Assembly (NCBI GenBank): GCA_000697055.1 | Contig: JNDT01002379.1 | Location: 26,395 to 90,394 of the forward strand | DNA: 64,000 nt | Reading direction: 5' to 3' | From: Saksenaea vasiformis B4078 | Lineage: Eukaryota > Mucoromycota > Mucoromycetes > Mucorales > Saksenaeaceae | Shown: positions 49,776-62,041 of the stretch, one piece after another | Numbering within the stretch: position 1 is the first letter of the stretch | Layout: each line of letters opens with the position of its first letter | Program-made: the position numbers and the translations under genes | Notes under the pieces: generated by a model | Databases searched by the model: none | What the model was told of the DNA's origin: nothing | Seen by the model: the letters and a program-made list of their open reading frames with translations, nothing else

Positions 49776-50456
49776 CCTGTACATAAACAGCAAGAATAAA
49801 AAAAAAAATTAGATCCTCAACCGTACAAAATAACTAGTTCTTTTATGCAGAGAAATGACGTACGACAAAAAAAAAAAGTAATGAATCTTTTCTGTTGTCA
49901 TGGGGAAGATTGTGTCAATCCGATGTTTAAACAGGTTACTCTAAGGAAACGAAGCTCCGATCCGGAAGAAGTGTCCGTTTTTTTTCGTTCAAATAGAATG
50001 ATGATGATAATAAGAAGTAAACAAAGTAAAGAAGTAGTATAGCATAGTTTTTTTAATGATTGAAAATGGGATATTTTTTGTTGTTAGTAAATGATATGGT
50101 TAAGTGATCATCTTTTTTTTTATATGTCGGCAAGAGTTCCGCATTTGCCGGGTGGCGCCAAAGAAACATGTGCTACATCTTCTAAGGTATAGTTTGTAGC
50201 ATACGGTGCATTTCACTTTTGCTGAGCCTAATTAAAAAACGAATATGGCTTCATAAAGATATAATACAAGTAAACACATTTTAACTTACCTTCTTTCTTT
50301 TTTTTTTTCTTGTGTGACTCCAAAGAAAGTAATCAAGTAAAGAAAAAGAACAGTTTTGACTTGTTCCCTTTTTCCCCCTTTTTTTTCTTTTTTTTTTCTT
50401 TTTTCCCTCCAAAAAAAAAAGTTGTCCGTTCCTTTTTCTTTCTTTTCTTACCCTAA
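49776..50456. other. AT- and pyrimidine-rich promoter gap
   Basis: No gene. Several poly-A runs near 49797-49880 and poly-pyrimidine stretches (about 50285-50450) lie before the kinesin start codon. The CT tract directly upstream of a start is a common feature of highly expressed fungal promoters, but its function here is inference. Confidence 0.5.
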
Positions 50457-53400
50457 ATGACTTCAACTGCAGTTAGGTAACAACTGACATTCACCCATCG
50501 TCATGACTACAAACTCATCACTCTATTTAGGGTGGGCCTACGTGTCCGACCACTAACACAAAAAGAAAGACTCAGCAACTGTAGTGAATGTCTGACATTC
50601 ATTCCCGATGAACCACAAATCTTAATCGGCACTGACAAATCCTTTACTTATGATTACGTATTTGACGATAATACTGCTCAAAGTGATGTCTATTCAAAAG
50701 CTGCAGGACCGTTATTGCATAAATTCATGGATGGGTTAGTCTTAAATAACTTGGGAAAAGATCTCCTTCCTTATTTTTTTTTCTTTTTTTTTTCTAATTA
50801 GGTTCAATGCAACTATTCTGGCTTATGGGTAATAACATAACTTGTTCACATGTCAACTCTAAATCATGAAACTTTTCTCTCCTTAGACAAACAGGATCGG
50901 GAAAGACCTACAGCATGGGCACCGGTTTAGACAGCGCCGCCAATCCAGAAAATGAAGGTCCGCATCCCATGACTTCTTGTTTTTATGCTAAATGTTGTCA
51001 TTACCTTAACGCGTAGGCATTGTACCACGATGCATCGTTGACCTGTTCCGGACACTGCAGGAACGTGCCGAGAATCCCGATTACTCTTACGAAGTCTACG
51101 TTTCCTTTCTTGAATTGTACAACGAAGAATTAATAGATCTACTAAACCCACAAAACAAACGGAAAAGCAACAGTCATAACAACGAAGTCTCCATTCGTGA
51201 AGATATTGCCGGTAATATCTATTGGAGTGGCGTCAAAGAAGAAAAATGTCATAGCCCAGAAGAATTATTAGGGTTAGTTAACCTCCTGTTTACTCTGTTT
51301 TCTTTTTTTTTTCCACATTGGTTGACATGAATAACCTAGGTACCTGGCCCAAGGTTCATTATGTCGAACAACTGGTTCAACCGAAATGAACACTGTTTCT
51401 TCCCGTTCACATGCTATCTTTTCTGTTATCTTGAAACAAACACGACCAGACGAAGAAGAAGGAGGAGGAAAAGAGGTCAAGTCAATTACTAGTAAATTCC
51501 ATTTTGTCGATCTTGCTGGTTCAGAAAGAGTGAGTCTTATAACGTTTCCTCCCTCTCTCTCTCTCTCTCTCCCTCTTTTTACTAATATCTCTGTAGTTAA
51601 AAAGAACAAATGCACAAGGTGATCGTGCAAGAGAAGGTATCGCCATCAACTCCGGCTTATTGGCCTTGGGAAATGTCATCTCTGCCTTGGGTGACGAAAC
51701 TAGACGTGCTGCGCATATACCCTATAGAGATAGCAAACTTACAAGGCTCCTGCAAGATTCACTTGGTGGAAATAGTCAAACATTAATGCTCGCCTGTGTT
51801 TCTCCCGCAGATACCAACTTTATGGAGACCTTAAACACATTGAAATATGCTAACCGGGCACGTAATATCAAGAACCGGGTCACCATTAATCAAGATTTTG
51901 CTGGAAGCTCTATCGAAGTCAATCAACTTCGTGCCCTCATTTCAAGATTACGCATGGAAATTGCAGCCCTTCGAGCGGATGGAGCAACGGAATCGTTTGG
52001 TGGCAGCGATGAAGTAAGATCTCTGCGGTCTGAGGTGGTGCGGCTTCGCGACCGCATTCAGGACATGACTACAAACATGATTCAAGTGACAAGTGAACGT
52101 GACACACTTCGTATGGAACGCGATTTGGGAGAATTCATGGCCGATGAAGATAATCAGAACAGTTTCATGACGCAGAATGTACATACCCACCCGCTCATCA
52201 CCCAGTATCAAAAAACCATTCAAGAACTGAAAAACGAACTCGCTGAATCACGCGATCAACTTGCGTATTTTGAAAATATGCGACCCGCAATGCGTGCCAT
52301 GGCGAATGTCATGCCATCTGTCTCTATGTCGATATCCAACTCGGGATTGCAAGACAAACCTATTCCCAATATGAGTGTCTCCAGTCAACGACGAAAGAAA
52401 TTTAGACGTCGGCGTCCAGGGCGACTAAGTGCAACATCAAGCACAACTACTAATGTCGTACGACAAGGAAAGAAAATGGCCAAGAGTGCATCCAAGCGCC
52501 TAAATCCGACCAATAGCATTAGCGAAGAACACGAAGATAGCCTTCTCAAAGACGTGCTTCATGAAGAAGAAGACGACGAAGGTTACGTCAACGATATACC
52601 TGATGAGGAAGTCCGCAACGAAATCAAAGAAAGTATCGCCAAAGCACGAGCAGAAATTAGAAAAGGCGTGGAAGTTTTAGAACTCATTAGGGTAATTTCT
52701 CTTGAAAAAAGCGAGAAAAAAAAAGGCGCGATTCTCATAACATAATTCTAGGACAAAACAACCGATGAATGGGACGCAGAATTCAAGGTAAGCGATCGAC
52801 CTTTTTTTTTTTTTTTTTTTTTTTTTACCTGGACCCCTATCTCATCCTGTTACTGCTACTATTAGGCTTTTGAAGAGGAGGAACGTCTTTACTGCAGCGA
52901 CAGCTTGCGTAGAACTCCGGATGACGAAGGCACATTTTCATCAACGCCTTCACCTATTCATGATGATGATGTTGATGTGATCGAAGCTTTGGTTAGTGAA
53001 GAGAAGAAAGATTAGATAGATAGGGTTTACTGAGAAATTTCTAGGTTGTCCCCACATGGAACGATGTGAGCAAACCAAAACAACACAGCCTGACGCAGTC
53101 CGGATCATCTGTTGACCACAGCGTGGCTTCTTCAACCACCACCAAGGTGTCTCGGTTATTCCATGATTCTAAATACAATCCTCAATTGGTTCGCATGCTT
53201 CATCAGATCCAATCCGACATCAAAGTGAAGGAGGAACTGGTGTCTCACTTGGAAAAGTCGGAAACTGAGTATGCATTCATGCGTCGCAAGTACAACGAGA
53301 AGATGGCAAAGATGCAAGCTCATTATACCGAATTGCAGCGAGAGCATGATCGGGATCTGGCAGATATGCGCTACAAGTCAGGCTCCGCCGCCAAATCGGA

Positions 53401-55627
53401 CATGACCCTCCAAATGCGAGAGAAACAACAATTGACTGAAATTCGCCACGCGTATGAGGCAAAGACAAAATCACTGCTTTCTGAAATCCAGGAACTGAAA
53501 CGCAAATACGCCCAGACAACAGCGACGATTCAAGCTACGCGTAACCAGAACGAAACTTTGTTACGCTCCTTGCGCGTGAACGTGGAAAAGCTGAAGGTCG
53601 AAAAGAAGCACATGATCAAACGTATGCGACAAGAGGCTGAACGCGTGCGAGAACAAATATCACAGCAGGAACGAAAGATCCAGCAATTGCAACGTCAACA
53701 TGCCGAAGCAAACAATGCAAGACGCCGCCTGGAGCGGGAACATGAGGCACAAAAGATCACCCTCAAGAAACGAAATGAGGAAGTGATGATTAACAACAGC
53801 CAGTTGAAACAGCTTACCAATGTACTGAAGAAGGCTGTCCGTGAAGGTGGTGTGTTGGATGAACGGTTATTATGCAAAGTGTCGCACGTGATGGGTGGCA
53901 ACTTTGCTGTGATTGCTCGCGGAGGCGGTCATGGCTTCCCTCGTCGCAACATGAGCACACCACGCAAGCGAGTGAACCCCGTTCCGCTAAAGATCCGTGT
54001 CTCACGTAAGAAGCAGCTGCTTGATCGGGCCTTGTGTCAGTACATTCAAGGCAAACAGGCGGTCGTCGAGATGGAGCAGTTGCTTGTTCGTCGTGAACGG
54101 CTCGCTGACGAGAAGCTCGAACTAGTTGAAGAACGCAAGCGTATCTACATTGCGCAAAAGGAGAATATGGAGCTCACAGGCGAACCAATGGATACTACAA
54201 CGCTTGAGTTTATGGATGAGCGTGTTGAACTCATCTCAGCAGAGATTTCCTACCTGTCTGCGCGAATTCGCGCATTGCAATCGGAAGCTGCTGGTGAGAT
54301 GGAGCACGATGAAGCGGAGCCCGCTGTGGTGACCCGTGCAGAGAAGCGTGTCATGTTTGCTGACGAGATCGTTACGGATCCTCTGCCAAATGATGAGTGG
54401 GCTGATATGGATGCATTTGAAGAACAATACAGTGTGCCCTCGAGCGCTGCACCAGAAATGGCGTACGATATCACGGTGAAGATTCTCAAGTCACTCGAAG
54501 CAGATGAGTGCAGACGTATTGCAGAAAACTTGGTGGACGATATCATGAATCTGCGGATGAGTGAATGTAATCGCCAAGTAACGATGCAAAACTTGGAAAA
54601 GACAGTGATGGATCTGCGGCGGACATTGATTGTCATGAAGCGAGCTGCCATTGCAACCACTGTAGAGAACGAACGACGCATTCGACGGCTGGAGGACCGT
54701 AGCCAAAATGACGGCGACAGTGCTATTGATTTTAAGATTGAAGAGTACATTAACAGTGGCAATACGATCTTCGACAAGATCTATGAGGATGGTTTACGAG
54801 GCATGATCAACACTCCAGAGCCTGAGATGGAACAACATGGGGTCCATTCGCCTGTCTCTTCGATTGATTTCAATGGCGATTTGGTCACACCATCCTCTCC
54901 TCGGACGTCGCCTAACACCACCCATGCCAACCGGCCGCAGAGTTCAATGAAACCTCCTGCTCCGTTAATAGACAAGTTGAACCGAACACAAGCAACTCGC
55001 GAGACGACGCCATCCCCTGATCGCTTCTTTAATATGATCCAGAAGCGTTTGTCATGGCAGAAGCATACCGGTGGCTCCGAATCCCCTATACCCATTACAA
55101 TGATTAACCCGGCCGATTTTGCAAAGTACACGACCGACCGTGACTCTTCCACCTCTTCCATCCGAAGTAGCCATCTTCGCCGTTCCTCCGTCTCCGACTA
55201 TTCGTCTTCACAATCACAACATTCCTACAACACGAATTCCAACTCTTCCACATCACAAGCATTCTCTAAACGAGTGCAGCCGCAACAACCATTACAAGCG
55301 CCTGTTGCACGACGACGGGCCTCTTTGCGTGAGTTATCCACCAGTACAATGGAATACGAAGAAACCCATTACCCGCAGCCACCTTCCTCACCACTCGCAT
55401 CGGCATCCCACCAACGCCTTGTACGACGCTCGCTACCCGTTGTTGAACGTTCCGGTACACCCACAACGGGAAACGTCTTCGCTCGCCTTTCCCAAACTCC
55501 CACTCGTGCATCCCGTGCCAAAATGGCCTATCGTCACAGTAGCAGTAGTGTCGACGACCTCCGAAAACGCTGGGAAGCTGGTGAACGGTCTTCGAGTGCC
55601 ATGAGTGCCATGTACTACGAAGCTTAA
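50457..55627 (+). CDS. Kinesin-4-type motor protein (KIF4/KIF21-like)
   Basis: Plus-end microtubule motor. The first exon, 50457-50476 (MTSTAV plus two bases), joins 50531 to give [20 protein letters not shown]. The motor domain contains [16 protein letters not shown] (P-loop), [31 protein letters not shown] (switch I), [11 protein letters not shown] (switch II) and [18 protein letters not shown] followed by [20 protein letters not shown]. The neck continues [21 protein letters not shown]-terminal motor, [15 protein letters not shown] and the layout put it in kinesin-4. A long coiled coil follows (about 53200-53870 and 54000-54700). The tail is basic and Ser/Pro-rich, with no WD40 repeats, so it resembles KIF4 more than KIF21. 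The last exon, from about 53044, is 2.6 kb and uninterrupted. Its size is about 1,500 residues. The motor-domain introns include pyrimidine and T25 tracts. Confidence 0.9.
52802..52826. repeat. T25 tract in kinesin intron
   Basis: A run of 25 T sits shortly after the GTAAGC donor of the intron following DEWDAEFK. It is far from the acceptor, so it is not an ordinary polypyrimidine tract. Confidence 0.85.
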
Positions 55628-58489
55628 ACAAAAAAAAATTACATAAAAATTATGCATCTCTATTTTATTTCTTCTTGTTCTTCTTCTTCCTAAAACTCCT
55701 TCTTCTTCTTCTTCTTCTTCTTCTTCTCCTCCTCCTTCTACTTCTTCTTTCTCTCCTTGTAATTTACAATAAAATGAAAAAGGGTTAGTTGCCAAAGCAA
55801 TTTTTTTATTTTTTTATTTTTTTGAGGGGGGTCAATGGGCATCGCAGCCAACTTGGTCGATGTTTGAATCCTATCGGACGATGCGTCGTGTTTTTAGTTG
55901 TATCTAAGTGAAAGCTAGTTTAGCATTTTCACATCATTCCCTGTTGCGTTCATGCATGCACAGACTTTGTTCCAGGAACTAATCGAACTGAAGAATCCAG
56001 AAAGATAAAGAGGGATCTCGTAACGGTTTGACGAAAAGAGGCTTGTTTCCCAAACTACAGAGAATCCTTTCTTTCTGGTCGTGAGGCAGCAAAGCATGCT
56101 AGTGAAAAGCACTGGCCAACTTCATTTGATAAATGAAAATGCATAGATATGGTTATCTATCTATAGGATTCCAGTATGTCCAAGCAAGAAGCGCGACAAC
56201 GCAACGCTTTCAGTAAGGGGAGTAATCTTTGCAACAACAGGCATTGGCTATGCAGAAATCTATAACGTTATGGGATGGGTATGGTAAGAGATCAACGTGC
56301 CATCCCATTTACTAAACCAAGGTCACTTAAGACACAAAATACTTCTATGTAGTTCTTCCGGAATTAAGACTTTGTTTAGAGTAGCATCGATATATTTCAA
56401 AGACTTGTACCTATTTACAAGGAACCATCGTGATGTATTTTACTCCGTTGGGATTAAAGATATCACTGAAGGCACGATGTCATTGCTGCAACTCGTACTT
56501 ATCCATGAGCTAAAGCAAGCGGTAAGGCGTCTTCTGAATAAAAGCGGGGGATGCATACGCATGCAGCATGTAAGATGTCATCAGCTGTCGATTTTTCTAA
56601 CAAGCGATATAGAAAGAAAGAAAGAAAGATGTGTAACCTTTATTTCTGGATCCCACTTTACGAGACGTTGTAAACTGCTTGTACGTGCAAACAGTGATTG
56701 CACCCGCTTTCATACAGACCGCAGAAAATTTCACGGCGGTATAATATTTATCGGATCTCACGTATACGAGCAGATCCAGCCTTGCACGAGTAATCCGATA
56801 TAAGAAACTTTCCAGTGGGCCTCAATAAGCATCGTATTCTTTCCAGAAGGCACGCAATTCGAGATAGAGCTAGCATACACGACGCGTGCGGACCACTATT
56901 ATGCTGTAGATCAGTAGTGATTGGGGATTATTGTTCACTTATTGTATAAACATTATTGTTAAATTTCCACGAAACGCAACATCATCCTTGCAAAAGTAGT
57001 ACTGTTCTCAGCCAATCAGTTTACTAGTTACGTCAAGATGAGCAACTTCAATAGTCATCTTCCCCTCTCTGCATATAAAATGATATCGAAACCGTCTCTT
57101 ATACATTCTTTGGTCCTTTGGTATGTTCTTTTTGTAACACTCTCTATTCGATTTGCTTTCTTACTTCGTTCGTGATCTATAGGTGTCAGATAACCTGCGC
57201 AATCTAACTGCAAGCTTCAAAGCGCGTAGAGCAGGTCACACCATTGGAGCAAGTGCGAGCCCATAAGAAAAATGAGCTGGGCCTACGCGCTCGTTCAGGT
57301 GCCCAGCGTATGGATTATAGTCAAACGCGGATTCCAATCATTAATTGTATGCCCGTGAAATTTTCGCGGTCCGTAGGGCACCTGAGAGCAGATTCCTTCA
57401 GACTCTGCCAAATGTCGTTCAAGTTGAATACAAGCAGTCCAATGTTGCCCAAAGTTGGTCAAAATGGAAGGAAGCCGGAAGTATAACGTGGGTGAATCTT
57501 GCAGTCAGGTGTTTATCGGGACATTTCCACAACAAAAATGGATATATGGCTCTTCCTGTGCTGTACCACAAGGGGTGTAGAAATACGATAGGCTATCGGA
57601 TTTGTGCTGCTCTGACGGTTAGAAGCTAGTAGATCAGATATGGTCTGCACTATTCGATGATCTAAATAAGTGGCACCCTTGGAATCGCTCTCTTACCATC
57701 TCCGTCACATCCAGACCTAATACACGACACACCGTTCTCTATTGACATGCAAATTTCGTCTTGATTGTGTGAAAATTCCTTTGAAAGGAAGGCAGTAGCG
57801 AAGTAAAATGCTTATCCTATAGATCCAAGGTGTTATGGTCTTCGAGATAGATGTGCGCACTGTTTCTGGAAGCCACCCGTATGACCGGACCGCGGTCAGG
57901 ATGCGGATATCGTTTTGACCGCTTGTTTTATGAATCTAATCCATGTCATGGGAACGATGCTTTCAGCCTTAATGCATATTTTCGACAGACCTTTCATGTA
58001 GATGGAATCGTCATGCTATCCTTATCGAAACGTCGCGGGACCTACTGCCGGTTTGCGACGGAGTATGAAACCGTGAGATTCCAGAATGGATAGACCAGAT
58101 TCAGTAGGTGTGATCATGTAAGGCAACTTGGCAGATGTTCTTGACGGATAGAAAGTCTATGTCGCTTGGTTATTCCCGGGAAGGAGGTGGTACAGTTCGT
58201 TTGGGTTATTCCTGCCTTTTATTTATGCGTAACAGTAGAAAACAATAGGAAACAATTATAGCACACCGGCCTCCTTTCAAAAACCATTGGAAGGTACCGC
58301 GCTTTTGCCCGCAAAGAACATCCTGCTAAGCTGCCCTGCATGATCAAGGCGCAAAAAAAAAAAAAAAAAAATTTGAAAAAGAGAGGGCAGTTACTAACAT
58401 CGGCGGAGTTTAGAGCGCATGGCGACCATACAGAGAGCCTAGCCCTTAGCTGTTTTTCCCTAAACTCTTGGCTTTTTTTCAAAAAAGTC
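55628..58489. other. CT repeats followed by coding-like fragments, no intact gene
   Basis: 55665-55760 is built of CTT/CTC triplets and lies in the kinesin 3' region. Further on there are isolated stretches that read like eroded coding sequence: 56170-56285 (VRGVIFATTGIGYAEIYNVM), 56361-56520 (DITEGTMSLLQLVLIHELKQ), about 56820-56918 (FPEGTQFEIELAYTT), 57340-57629 and 57851-58093. They are in different frames with stops between, and I recognise no family. They may be one decayed gene or element, or exons of a gene I cannot assemble. Confidence 0.4.
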
Positions 58490-60388
<1,899 letters not shown>

Positions 60389-61081
60389 ATAAATATAAAG
60401 GGTTGGAAAGTCGCCCCCGAGAAAAAGATGCTTCCATCAAACCGCGCTCCTTTTTTTTTTAACTCTACCTGTCATTCTATTCTTATTCCATAACAAGTAG
60501 CTAATCGAAGCGATTTAACATGGGTTCTCTTGCAGCTGATGAAAGAGGAATGTGTGTACAGCTCTTTGGTTTTCTTTTGTTGTTGTGAAAACAATGGTTT
60601 CGTCTTACCTTTTCCATCGGCGAGATAAGAAAGGAAAAAAAATTCAGTAACTACATATCTTATAACAGCCTGTTGAAACAGAGTTGCATCTTTCTTCGTG
60701 ACGATAGCAACTGCGCTTTGGAAAACATGCCTGCGTTGTTTGCCCAAAACATACGAATAATACTACTCTCAGCCATGAAGCTGTCCACTAGTTTGTAGAA
60801 ATGGAAAGGCTCCATGTAGCCTGATGGAGAAAAGTGGATTCCAAGATACGTACGATGGAAACAAATGAGTCATGTTCTTAAGAAATTAAGATAAATGCAG
60901 TGCATTGATAACACTAGAATGTATGTTATGTCAAGTCTATGGAGTTGGATAAAGCTCCTTTGATTATACCGTTATCCAGGACAAAGAGAGCGAGAGGGAA
61001 AGAGGGAGCGCCACCGAGGGGTGTACCATGTCATCGTTAAGATAAGAGGAGGTAATCATCGTCGTAAATAAAAAAAAAATC
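60389..61081. other. Convergent gap between VPS4 and MAD2
   Basis: Mostly AT-rich. A minus-strand frame (about 60780 down to 60472) begins MAESSIIRMFWANNAGMFSK and, in a second frame, reads KKDATLFQQAVIRYVVTEFF. With one splice it might be a small protein of about 90-100 residues, but no family is recognised. Treat it as a candidate only. Confidence 0.35.
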
Positions 61082-62041
61082 TCAGAAGCTGTCTGTAACG
61101 CGGTAATTAATGATAGGTTCGATCTGATGTGCACTGGTCGCAAATGATCGTAACCGGATCGTCTCTCCGCCATCCTTGATCAAAGACGGGGCAGAATCAC
61201 CCCATGTCGGCGGCACTTCCACATCATGATCAGCATAAACCAGCACCTTGAACGTGACTATTGCGGATAGCTGTTTAGAACATACTCCTACACCTTCTTC
61301 AAACTTACAGTCGCCTTCCAGAGTAGGTAGAAATGTTACGCTCCCTGTGATTTGTCGCATCACGGCACGGATCTGCAAGGCGGTCTCGTTGTCGTCGGAT
61401 ACATGATTCTGTTGCTTTCCTTCTTCTCCCTCTTCTTCTTCTTCCATCGCCTCGTCCCCATTCGCAGACCTAGCCAGGAGAAAAAGTGGTTAGCTTTACA
61501 TCCACCTTAAGAAACACTGCAAGACGTACGGAGGTACACTATGCACATCAAATTGCCATCGCTCCACGGTCTCGAGAGTGTCTGTATCAACGAGCAAAAG
61601 TACCAATTTACTCAATTTTCTCGTAGACATCCATGCTACAGAAACTTTAGCATAGACACATTTTAGCAGTAAACGTTACCTTTGACTTGTGAAGTGATCT
61701 GTTGCACGTAATCTTTAACATCGTCGTCGATTGAAACCAGTAAATGGCCACCATAGGCTTTTGTTAATTTGAAATCATCCTCCGGGTAGATACCACGATG
61801 GTATAAAATGCTAAACCATCATGAGCTTTTTTTTCAAGTTGACATGCAATGATTATGTTGCTTGATCTACTAAGTACCTGTATATGCTATATTCTGCGCG
61901 TTATGGCGCGTTTAAAGAAGAAGTATATATATACAGAATATGAGGACCATGACATGGCAGACTCGAGCTTTTTCTGTTACCAAAGAATTCGGCGACTGTC
62001 GTAGCTGATCCTTCGAGTGCGATGCTTGAATTCGAGGCCAT
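61082..62041 (-). CDS. MAD2: Spindle assembly checkpoint protein MAD2 (HORMA domain)
   Basis: MAD2 binds MAD1 at kinetochores and CDC20 in the mitotic checkpoint complex, blocking APC/C until chromosomes attach. Five minus-strand exons (62041-61981, 61893-61878, 61810-61680, 61635-61530, 61469-61082) total 702 nt and give 233 residues. MASNSSIALEGSATTVAEFF opens the HORMA fold. YSIYSILYHRGIYPEDDFKL, YGGHLLVSIDDDVKDYVQQI, KLVLLLVDTDTLETVERWQF and ADHDVEVPPTW follow. The safety-belt end is TIRLRSFATSAHQIEPIINY. It is about 30 residues longer than yeast or human MAD2, because of an acidic insert (MEEEEEGEEGKQQN) after ERWQFDVHSV and a Gly/Val-rich loop before the belt. Exon 2 is only 16 nt. The gene looks intact. 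Confidence 0.93.
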
